Part shown: positions 6,693-12,137 of the stretch, piece by piece
Layout of the letters: every line of letters begins with the position of its first letter
Position numbering within the stretch: the stretch's first letter is position 1
Assembly (NCBI GenBank): GCA_023700825.1
Contig: JAMPYE010000083.1
Span: forward strand, 1 to 12,137
DNA from: Thermoanaerobaculia bacterium
GTDB taxonomy: Bacteria; Acidobacteriota; Thermoanaerobaculia; Gp7-AA8
Direction: 5' to 3'
DNA length: 12,137 nucleotides
Notes under the pieces: model-generated
Told to the model about the DNA's origin: nothing
The model's database searches: none
Seen by the model: the letters and a program-made list of their open reading frames with translations, nothing else
Translations under genes and position numbers: made by a program

Positions 6693-7264
6693 TCCCCTGC
6701 CAGCGCGACGAGGTTTTCGCGCAGGAGTTCGATCTGCTCGGCGTCGAACGAATCGTAATAGGCGCGGATCTGCCCGGCCCTGTCGACGAGGACGAACTTC
6801 GTGCTGTGGACGATGGGCTCGTTCGGCCCTCCTCCGTCCTTCGGCGCAGCCAGCTTGAATCCCTCGATCGACAGCTTCGAGATCAGCTCGCGCGTGCCCG
6901 TGAGGAAAACCCACCGATCTCCCACGCCGTGCTTCTGCCTGTAGGCGCGCAGAACTTCGGGCGTGTCGTGCACAGGGTCGACGGAGATCAGCACGTAGCG
7001 CACGGAGGAGTCCGCGGGAACCTTCGACGCGAGCGCCTTCATCGCTTCCATCATCGTGGGGCATACGCCGGCGCAGCGCGTGAAGATGAACGCGTAAACG
7101 GCGGCATTCTGGTGAAACTCGGAGAGCGAACGGGCGCGACCGCTGTCGTCCGTGAGAGTCTCGGCCGGAACGGTGAAGAGAACCGGGAGCTCGGACTTGC
7201 GCTGGCAGGAGAGCTGGAAGAAGCTCGAGAGCAGGATGAGCGCGGCGAGCGCCGTTCGACGCAT
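6689..7264 (-). CDS. sco1: SCO1/SenC/PrrC family copper chaperone
   Basis: SCO proteins bind copper and act as thiol-disulfide reductases to load the CuA centre of cytochrome oxidase subunit II, outside the inner membrane. From ATG at 7264 the protein has 191 residues. An N-terminal hydrophobic segment (4-18) ends at C20; the sequence before it (QLSC) is a poor lipobox, with Gln at -3, so this may be a lipoprotein or an uncleaved anchor. The thioredoxin-like domain has the CxxxC copper site FTRCAGVCP (C64, C68) and the third ligand H153 in VHSTKFVLVD. SVDPVHDTP is the typical SCO strand/loop. AAAGGA lies about 11 bases upstream. The frame stays open far upstream across ctaB, but that is not coding. 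It overlaps the DUF420 gene by 4 bases and is separated from ctaB by 167 bases. Confidence 0.93.
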   Translation of the reverse strand: MRRTALAALILLSSFFQLSCQRKSELPVLFTVPAETLTDDSGRARSLSEFHQNAAVYAFIFTRCAGVCPTMMEAMKALASKVPADSSVRYVLISVDPVHDTPEVLRAYRQKHGVGDRWVFLTGTRELISKLSIEGFKLAAPKDGGGPNEPIVHSTKFVLVDRAGQIRAYYDSFDAEQIELLRENLVALAGE

Positions 7265-7431
7265 CGGCAAGTTTTCCTTTCCGTCCGGGCCGCCGCGGGA
7301 GCGGGGCGAGGATGCAACGAGGCGAAGAGTATCAGGAGCAGGCCAGAGGTCATAGGCCAGAGGCCAAAGCAGGCACGGCAGTCTTGGGAGTTCCAGCCCC
7401 GAGTCCGGTCGAACACTCCGACTTCCGCGTT
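7265..7431. other. Spacer between ctaB and the SCO gene
   Basis: These 167 bases have no supportable gene. The spacer holds the SCO ribosome binding site (AAAGGA around 7276-7281) and the heptad repeat at 7341-7371. No intrinsic terminator is visible, so whether ctaAB and the SCO/DUF420 pair share one transcript is open. Confidence 0.6.
7341..7371 (+). repeat. Four-unit heptad repeat (GGYCAKA type) followed by GCAGGCA
   Basis: Four consecutive 7-base units fill 7341-7368. Units 1 and 3 are identical (GGCCAGA), unit 2 is GGTCATA and unit 4 is GGCCAAA. They are followed directly by GCAGGCA. The layout is the same as the rsmA-end repeat at 2941-2975: four GG-starting heptads ending in A, then GCAGGCA. 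This suggests one dispersed repeat family. Period and tail are seen directly. Confidence 0.75.
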
Positions 7432-8322
7432 CTAGCTGATTCGGCCGGCGAGCATCAGCGCCATGATTGCGATGAGGTAGAGGTTCGAGAACATGAAGAG
7501 CTTCTTCGCGCTCGCCATGGTCTTCCGCGCCGCGAAGACGCCCGCGATCCAGAGCAACGCTCCTCCTGAAAGCAGGGCACCCGCGAAGTAGGTCAGGCTC
7601 GCGTGTCCGAGCGCGGCGGGCAGGAGGCTGAAGAGCAGCAGCGCGATGCTGTAGCCGACGGCGTGGCGGCTCGTGGCCGTGCCGTCCGCGTCGTGAACGG
7701 AGGTCATCTCGAATCCTGCCCTCGCGTAGTCGTCGCGATAGATCCAGGAGATCGCGAGGAAGTGCGGCATCTGCCAGAGGAACATGATTCCGAACATCAG
7801 CCACGCCGGCGTCGCGAGCGTCCCGGTCGCACCGGCCCAGCCGATGAGTGGCGGCATCGCGCCGGGGAGCGCGCCGACGAGCGTGCAGAGCGTCGAGCGC
7901 GTCTTCATCGGCGTGTAGACGAAGACGTAGGAGACGAGGGTGATCAACGCGATGAGCGCCGTGAGCGGGTTCACTGCGAGCGCGAGATACGCGATTCCGA
8001 CGACCGAGATTCCGATCGAGTAGACGACGGCACTGCGCATGCCCATGCGGCCCGAAGGCAGCGGCCGCTTGCGCGTGCGAGCCATCCGCGCGTCGAGGTC
8101 GCGCTCCCAGCACTGGTTGAGCGCGTTCGTGCCGCCGGCGACGAGCGCCGTGCCGAGGAGCACGTGTAGAAGGACGGCCCAGGAAAACGTTCCGGCCAGC
8201 AGGTATCCCGCGCCCGTCGTGATCAGGATCATGAAGACGATCCGGATCTTCGAGAGCTCGAGATAGTCCCGCACCGAGACGCCCGCGACGGGGCGCGGAT
8301 CCAGGGCGATCGAATCGCTCAA
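7432..8322 (-). CDS. ctaB: Protohaem IX farnesyltransferase (haem O synthase)
   Basis: This UbiA-superfamily prenyltransferase attaches a farnesyl group to protohaem to make haem O, the precursor of haem A. The protein has 296 residues with about nine hydrophobic segments. The first Asp-rich motif is NQCWERDLDARMARTRKRPLP (starting N69, with E73, D75 and D77), and the second conserved loop is YRDDYARAGFEM (195-206). SKIRIVFMILITTGAGY is the typical first helix and PLIGWAGA the central loop. The start is TTG at 8322, which overlaps the ctaA stop as TTGA. AGGAGGT lies six bases before it, so the start is well supported. It acts in the cytoplasmic membrane, just upstream of CtaA in the pathway, and is co-transcribed with ctaA. 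Confidence 0.95.
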   Translation of the reverse strand: MSDSIALDPRPVAGVSVRDYLELSKIRIVFMILITTGAGYLLAGTFSWAVLLHVLLGTALVAGGTNALNQCWERDLDARMARTRKRPLPSGRMGMRSAVVYSIGISVVGIAYLALAVNPLTALIALITLVSYVFVYTPMKTRSTLCTLVGALPGAMPPLIGWAGATGTLATPAWLMFGIMFLWQMPHFLAISWIYRDDYARAGFEMTSVHDADGTATSRHAVGYSIALLLFSLLPAALGHASLTYFAGALLSGGALLWIAGVFAARKTMASAKKLFMFSNLYLIAIMALMLAGRIS

Positions 8323-9263
8323 GCCGTGACCTCCTGCCCGATCGCAGAGCGAGACGCGTCCGCGCGCTCCATCCGGTGCGCCGTGAGGGCGAAGACGAGC
8401 GCGTTCGCCAGCACGAACGCGCCGAACATGACGTGCACGCTCGTGATCGACGGCGACTTCACGGTCCAGACCGTGAACGCGCCGAAGAGTATCTGCACGA
8501 CGATTGCGCCCATGAGCGTCGCGTAGATGCCGCGGAGCGGCCCGACGGCCCTGCGAAGAACCGTGGGGCCGAGCGCGAGGACCGCGACGCCGATCAGGAT
8601 GCCCCAGGCGCGGTGCGCCCAGTTCACCGTGATCGCGGTCGAGGTGAACGCCGGAATGACCTTGCCGAAGGACAGCGGGAAGTCCGCGATCGCCATGCCT
8701 GCGCCGAGATGGCGCATCAGCGCGCCGATCACGATCTGGGCGAAGACCGCGACGAGGAGCAGTTTCGAGATCGTGCGCAGGCCGCTGACGCCGGAGGTCT
8801 CACGAAGACCGTCACTGAAACGCGAAGTGAGGAACGCGATCGCGACCGCCATGCAGAAGAACAACTGCGCAAGCGAGGCGTGTCCGACGGAGATCGGCAC
8901 GGGGAGCAGGAAGAGCACGGTGAGACCGCCGAGCACGCCCTGGATGATCACCGCGGCGAGAGCGAGCCAGCCGAGAACCCGGACGTGCGCCTTCGGCTCG
9001 GCCATCTGCAGCCAGAAGGCCTGGATCAACACGAACAACCCGACGAGGCTCGCGATCATCCGATGGCCGTGCTCGTAGAAGATCCCGCCGACCATCGGCG
9101 GGAACACCTGCCCGTAAGAGAGCGGCCAGTCGGGCACGGCGAGCCCCGAAGAAGTGCTCGTGACCATCGCACCCGCGAATATCAGGAAGAGCGTGGAGAG
9201 CGCCGTGAGCTTCGTGAAGCGCCGGAGCCACGCGGGCGTGGAGAGCGTGTCTTGATTCTGCAT
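8319..9263 (-). CDS. ctaA: Haem A synthase
   Basis: CtaA oxidises the C8 methyl of haem O to a formyl group, giving haem A. The 314-residue protein has about eight membrane helices in two four-helix halves. The haem-ligand histidines are visible: EHGHR (E64, H67), GHAS (H128), AHRAW (H217) and SVHVMFG (H277). They correspond to E57, H60, H123, H216 and H278 of Bacillus CtaA. The DWPL segment in the first external loop, and DFPLSFG in the second half, are family marks. The Cys pair found in the first loop of Bacillus CtaA is absent: TSSGLAVPDWPLSYG has no Cys. ATG at 9263 has AAAGGG nearby. It is the first gene of the minus-strand cluster and overlaps ctaB by 4 bases. Confidence 0.95.
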   Translation of the reverse strand: MQNQDTLSTPAWLRRFTKLTALSTLFLIFAGAMVTSTSSGLAVPDWPLSYGQVFPPMVGGIFYEHGHRMIASLVGLFVLIQAFWLQMAEPKAHVRVLGWLALAAVIIQGVLGGLTVLFLLPVPISVGHASLAQLFFCMAVAIAFLTSRFSDGLRETSGVSGLRTISKLLLVAVFAQIVIGALMRHLGAGMAIADFPLSFGKVIPAFTSTAITVNWAHRAWGILIGVAVLALGPTVLRRAVGPLRGIYATLMGAIVVQILFGAFTVWTVKSPSITSVHVMFGAFVLANALVFALTAHRMERADASRSAIGQEVTA

Positions 9264-9657
9264 CGATCCCTTTCGAGTGGTGAGCCGGCTCGGGTCCGGC
9301 CGATCTCGTTCGACGTCACGCGCCCTGAGGCGGGTCGTCGATCAGAGAACCGACACGGTTCTCGACCTGTTCCACCGGGACGCTCGCTTCGGGAATTGGC
9401 CGGGACTCGACGGCCGAAGCTGTGACTATAGAGAAAACAGGCCCGGAATTCCATAGGCCGCGGGGCGGCCACGGCCGAATTGAGAAATCGGAATCGAGAA
9501 TTGAGAGATCGAGAGCCGCGACGACTCCGGCACGTTCGGGAAACACTCTGTTGCAGGCGTCTCGAATCCCCGCAGCAGCCCGGTCGGTCCGATCGCCGAA
9601 CGCCACCCGCACGGGCGTCCATCTCTCAATTCTCAATTCAAAACTCGCGCCCCATCG
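9264..9657. other. Gene-free spacer upstream of ctaA
   Basis: About 390 bases lie between ctaA and the response-regulator terminator. Short open frames exist but show no protein-like composition. The spacer holds two AT-rich heptad repeat blocks (9478-9512 and 9621-9639). It also has the minus-strand sequence TATAGT (9429-9424), which could be a weak -10 of a ctaA promoter about 160 bases upstream of its ATG; no convincing -35 was seen. I recognise nothing else in it. Confidence 0.6.
9478..9639. repeat. AATTGAG-type heptad repeats in inverted orientation
   Basis: Five 7-base units occupy 9478-9512, with AATTGAG at units 1 and 4 and degenerate forms between. A second block at 9621-9639 is the reverse-strand version with two AATTGAG-type units. 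A perfect 12-base inverted repeat (9498-9509 against 9621-9632) joins them across 111 bases. The A+T-rich composition contrasts with the surrounding GC-rich DNA. The function is unknown. Confidence 0.7.
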
Positions 9658-9688
9658 AAAAAAAAGGCCCGTCCTCAGGGGACGGGCC
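9658..9688 (-). terminator. Rho-independent terminator of the cheB/GAF/response-regulator genes
   Basis: On the minus strand, a 9-base GC stem (GGCCCGTCC at 9688-9680 pairing with GGACGGGCC at 9674-9666) with a 5-base loop is followed directly by eight T (9665-9658). It lies 24 bases after the response-regulator stop codon. This is a textbook intrinsic terminator. Confidence 0.92.
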
Positions 9689-9712
9689 GCGGGTCTGCAG
9701 GACTCGGGGGCG

Positions 9713-10096
9713 TTAGCCGAGCGCGGTGCTGAGGAGCTCCGAGATCGTCTTGATCAGGTGCGACGACTGGATCGGCTTGGAGATGTAGGCATTCGCTCCC
9801 AGCGCGAGCCCGCGCTCGCGATCCTCCTCGGCGCCCTCGGTGGTGATGATGATGATCGGGATGTTCTGGAGCTGCGCGTTCTGCCGGACCAGGGACACGA
9901 GCTTCAGTCCGTCCATCACTGGCATGTTGATGTCCGTGAGGATCAGGTCGATCCTCTCGCCGGAGAGCTTCTTCAGCGCGTCGACACCATCGACCGCCTC
10001 GATGATTCGCGCGTTCTTGAAGCGCTTCAACGAGAACGAGATGAGCTGTCTCATCGTTGGTGAGTCTTCTACGACGAGAAACGTTGTGTTTTCCAT
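9713..10096 (-). CDS. Single-domain response regulator (CheY-like receiver)
   Basis: A 127-residue receiver domain with no output domain. Acidic residues E10 and D11 lie in FLVVEDS, the phosphoacceptor is D55 in LTDINMPVMDG, the switch Thr is in IIIITTEG (T85/T86), and the conserved Lys is K107 in YISKP. A protein like this signals by protein-protein contact, for example with a motor or other partner, after phosphorylation by a CheA-type kinase. ATG at 10096 has GAGG eight bases upstream and is preferred over an in-frame GTG at 10114. It is the last gene of the cheB cluster, 54 bases after the GAF gene, and is closed by an intrinsic terminator. It may be a CheY, but the cognate kinase is not in the window. 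Confidence 0.92.
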   Translation of the reverse strand: MENTTFLVVEDSPTMRQLISFSLKRFKNARIIEAVDGVDALKKLSGERIDLILTDINMPVMDGLKLVSLVRQNAQLQNIPIIIITTEGAEEDRERGLALGANAYISKPIQSSHLIKTISELLSTALG

Positions 10097-10109
10097 CCCC
10101 TGAACCTCT

Positions 10110-10146
10110 GACACCCGAGTGTCCCCGGCGCGTGTCGCGCCCCGGG
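10110..10146 (-). other. Two adjacent hairpins between the GAF gene and the response regulator
   Basis: GACAC/GTGTC (10110-10123, 4-base loop) abuts a stronger hairpin with GGCGCG/CGCGCC (10127-10141, 3-base loop) that extends by CCC/GGG to 10123-10146 with small bulges. No T-run follows, so it is not a normal terminator. It could be an mRNA stability or processing element in the leader of the response-regulator gene. Confidence 0.35.
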
Positions 10147-10150
10147 CCGC

Positions 10151-10969
10151 CTATGTAGTCGTGAGCAGATCGAGGAAGCTCTGAATCGTGTTGAGCTTCC
10201 GTTCGGACTGAGAGTAGAGCTTCGACGAGAAGATCGCGGTCGCCGCGTGCGCAGCCAGCAGCGAGAAGAGCTCGTAGTCGACCGCCGAGAACGAATCCTT
10301 CTGCTGCAGGAGACTGTAAATCACGATCTGGCCGATCACGTGTTCCTTGATCTTCAGGGGAACGGCGGCGAGCGGCTTCTCGAGGGTGATCTCCCCTCCC
10401 TCGATATCCTGATTCACATAGTAGGCCTCGCCACTCTTGGCGACTTTTCCGAGCACTCCCTCGCCCCAGCGGACGGTGAGGTTCTCGAGCCCGGTCCAGG
10501 GCGCCTCTTCCTCGCACGCGATCGTCCGCAGCTCGTTCGTCTTCTCGTCGAGCAGCAGGATCGCGAACGCCTCGGCGCCGATCAGGTTGATGACGATCTC
10601 CTGAACGATCTGGATCACTTCTCGAAAATCGAGGGTCGAGTGAAGCTGGTAGCTGGCGACGTAGAGATTGGCGAGGTTGTTGTTCTGCTCCTCGATCTCG
10701 ACGTACCGCGTGGCGAAGTCCTTGTTCTCCTCCTCGACTTCGCGGAATCGCTCGTGGAGGCGGCGGTTTTCGTCCGCGAGCACCTGCATCTGCGCCCGCA
10801 GCTGTTGAATCTCTTCCTGGTTGGCGGAGGGAGCGCCGGTCGCCTCGACGGAGGCGAGTCGATACCGAAGCCGCTGGTTCTCGCGAAGCAACTCCTCGGT
10901 GAATTCCTTTCCCTTATTGAAGAGCTCGAGGAACTTCTCACCCTTTCTGTTGTAGTCGTCGGTCGTCAT
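10151..10969 (-). CDS. Coiled-coil and GAF domain protein in a chemosensory cluster
   Basis: A 272-residue soluble protein. Residues 10-105 are highly charged with heptad-like Leu spacing and predict a long coiled coil (ELLRENQRLRYRLA, QQLRAQMQVLADENRRL, FREVEEENKDF). Residues about 112-250 form a GAF domain: a STLDFREVIQIVQEIV helix, an AFAILLLDEKTNELR strand pair, WGEGVLGKVAKSGEAYYV, and VPLKIKEHVIGQIVI. The last 20 residues form a short amphipathic tail. No kinase, cyclase, HD or DNA-binding output domain is present. GAF domains bind small ligands or sense redox state or dimerise. Its position between cheB and a receiver gene suggests an adaptor or sensor for that pathway. The ligand and partner are unknown. 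The ATG start has only a weak Shine-Dalgarno. Confidence 0.85.
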   Translation of the reverse strand: MTTDDYNRKGEKFLELFNKGKEFTEELLRENQRLRYRLASVEATGAPSANQEEIQQLRAQMQVLADENRRLHERFREVEEENKDFATRYVEIEEQNNNLANLYVASYQLHSTLDFREVIQIVQEIVINLIGAEAFAILLLDEKTNELRTIACEEEAPWTGLENLTVRWGEGVLGKVAKSGEAYYVNQDIEGGEITLEKPLAAVPLKIKEHVIGQIVIYSLLQQKDSFSAVDYELFSLLAAHAATAIFSSKLYSQSERKLNTIQSFLDLLTTT

Positions 10970-11031
10970 CGTTCCAGCCCTTTTGAGAAATCTAGCACAT
11001 CTGGATCCGGAGGAACCATCCCCGCGCCACG

Positions 11032-12066
11032 TCAGGACGCGCTGCAGATCTCGAACACGGCCTCCGGAATGTCCGGCAGCGCAAGCACGCGCTGGACGGC
11101 GCCGGTCCGGATCGCCTCGGCCGGCATGCCAAAGATGATCGCCGTCTCCGCCGACTCGGCGAGCGTCCGGCCGCCCCGAGCCGCCACTTTGCGGATCGCC
11201 TGCGAGCCGTCGTCACCCATGCCGGTGAGCACGATGGCGAGAAGGCGGTCGGCACAGGCGTCGCTCGCCGTGTCGAACAGCCTGTTCACCGAAGGGGCAT
11301 AGAGGTCGTCGGAGGTCTTCTCGGCGAGACGGATGCGGAGCACCTCGCCGTTCCGGACGACCTCGGTCTGGCGGCCGCCGGGCCCGATGTAGACGACGCC
11401 CGGCACGAGCGCTTCGCCGTGCTCCGCCTCCTTGACCTTGTACTGCGTCAGCCTGTCGACGCGCTCGGCAAAGAGCCGGGTGAAGGTCGGAGGCATGTGC
11501 TGCGCGACGACGATCGGCACTCGCATGAGGGGGAGCTTCTGGAACAACAGCTGAAGCGCGGGCGGCCCTCCGGTCGATGAACCGATCGCGATGAGGTCGA
11601 CGGCACGACCGCCGACCATCGGCTTCGGCTCCTCGACTTTCGGCTCCTCGACGATCCGGGTGCGGACGTTGTCGAGCTTCACCTCGGTGCACTGCCGCAC
11701 CTTCGCTATCAGGTCGCGCTCGATCTCCTCCAGTTTGGAGGAGACGCGTCCGCCCGGCTTCGCGATGAAATCGACCGCGCCGAACTCGAGCGCCTTGAAG
11801 ACGCTCCGGTCGCTGGCGCGCGACGAGACGACGACGACCGGGGTCGGCCTGTTCGCCATCAGCCACCGGAGGAATGCAAAACCATCGAGGAGCGGCATCT
11901 CGAGGTCGAGCGTGATGACGTCGGGCTTGTGCTTGAGGACCTGCTTGATCCCGTCTTCGCCGTTGACGGCCGTCGCGACCACGCGGATGTCGCCCTGCTT
12001 CTCGAGCAGACGCGAGAGGGTCACGCGGTTGTACGCGGAGTCGTCGATGACGATGGCTCTGATCAA
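11032..12066 (-). CDS. cheB: Chemotaxis response regulator protein-glutamate methylesterase CheB
   Basis: CheB removes methyl groups from (and deamidates) glutamate side chains of chemoreceptors to reset sensitivity, and is activated by phosphorylation from CheA. The 344-residue protein has a receiver domain (1-120) with D8/D9, phosphoacceptor D54 in TLDLEMP and K103 in AKPGG. A Glu/Pro-rich linker follows (about 138-152), then the methylesterase domain (155-344). The catalytic triad is visible as S164 in GSSTGGP, H190 in VAQHMPP and D286 in TGMGDDG, matching the classical E. coli numbering. TTG at 12066 is the only possible start after an in-frame stop, with AAGGA ten bases upstream. The GAF gene follows after 62 bases. 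The partner cheR and cheA are not seen and presumably lie elsewhere. Confidence 0.96.
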   Translation of the reverse strand: MIRAIVIDDSAYNRVTLSRLLEKQGDIRVVATAVNGEDGIKQVLKHKPDVITLDLEMPLLDGFAFLRWLMANRPTPVVVVSSRASDRSVFKALEFGAVDFIAKPGGRVSSKLEEIERDLIAKVRQCTEVKLDNVRTRIVEEPKVEEPKPMVGGRAVDLIAIGSSTGGPPALQLLFQKLPLMRVPIVVAQHMPPTFTRLFAERVDRLTQYKVKEAEHGEALVPGVVYIGPGGRQTEVVRNGEVLRIRLAEKTSDDLYAPSVNRLFDTASDACADRLLAIVLTGMGDDGSQAIRKVAARGGRTLAESAETAIIFGMPAEAIRTGAVQRVLALPDIPEAVFEICSAS

Positions 12067-12088
12067 GTGTCCCGGGTCCTTCGCCCCG

Positions 12089-12137
12089 TCACTTCTGGTA
12101 AACCATGTCGCTTCTCAGATGCTTCAGCTTGAACTGA
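12089..12137 (-). CDS. C-terminal end of an unidentified upstream gene
   Basis: On the minus strand, 15 codons ending in TGA (12091-12089) encode a plausible terminus, FKLKHLRSDMVYQK, 22 bases before the cheB start. The FKL-type ending is reminiscent of methyl-accepting chemotaxis protein tails, which would fit the neighbour cheB. Fifteen residues cannot establish this. Confidence 0.4.
   Translation of the reverse strand, partial: QFKLKHLRSDMVYQK

Noticed and set aside
6689..8113. Long upstream extension of the SCO frame across ctaB
   Set aside because: The part before the ATG at 7264 is Arg-rich and antisense-like in character; the SCO signal segment begins right after that ATG.
8376..9425. 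349-codon plus-strand open frame opposite ctaA
   Set aside because: Arg/Asp/Glu-rich low-complexity translation; the opposite strand encodes all CtaA haem ligands.
9316..9636. 106-codon minus-strand open frame in the spacer upstream of ctaA
   Set aside because: It runs through the heptad repeats, lacks protein-like composition and has no recognisable homology; treated as non-coding.
9713..10096. DNA-binding response regulator
   Set aside because: The protein ends right after the receiver fold; there is no effector domain.

Overview
The window is GC-rich bacterial chromosome with dense coding, about half of the starts GTG or TTG, and several 4-base stop/start overlaps. I see no tRNA, rRNA, CRISPR array, transposase or phage gene. 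The mix of genes (haem A biosynthesis with SCO and DUF420, a bitopic TPR protein, RDD protein, CheB beside a GAF protein) and the heptanucleotide repeats in the spacers fit a GC-rich aerobic Gram-negative such as an Acidobacteriota or Myxococcota relative. No marker gene settles the phylum, so this is a guess.

Layout. (1) 1-2085, minus strand: thioredoxin, MoxR AAA+ ATPase and a DUF58 protein cut by the window edge. The three are joined by two GTGA overlaps and probably form one operon. (2) 2181-2969, plus: rsmA (16S rRNA dimethyladenosine methyltransferase), divergent from the thioredoxin. Its last codons and stop lie inside a heptad repeat that is one arm of a large inverted repeat. (3) 3053-3430, minus: ridA, convergent with rsmA across that inverted repeat. 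(4) 3546-6220, plus: a 706-residue TPR protein with one membrane segment, then an RDD membrane protein. A dyad-symmetric pair of TATACT boxes separates it from ridA. (5) 6252-9263, minus: ctaA, ctaB, a SCO-family copper protein and a DUF420 membrane protein. This is a cytochrome oxidase assembly cluster without oxidase subunit genes in view. (6) 9264-9657: gene-free, with AT-rich heptad repeats. (7) 9658-12137, minus: tail of an unidentified gene, cheB, a coiled-coil/GAF protein and a single-domain response regulator, closed by a clear intrinsic terminator.

How the genes work together. CtaB makes haem O and CtaA converts it to haem A. SCO delivers copper to the CuA centre, and DUF420 proteins (CtaM in Firmicutes) help mature aa3-type oxidases, so region 5 supplies cofactors to a haem-copper oxidase encoded elsewhere. 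Region 7 is part of a chemosensory system; CheA, CheW and CheR would have to lie outside. Region 1 resembles the MoxR/DUF58 chaperone-like operons, with thioredoxin added in front.

The most unusual structure is a set of 7-base-period repeats in the three main gene-free spacers (around 2941-3041, 7341-7371 and 9478-9639). Two of them share the same architecture: four GG-starting heptads followed by GCAGGCA. They look like members of one dispersed repeat family. No obviously novel defence or biosynthetic system is present.
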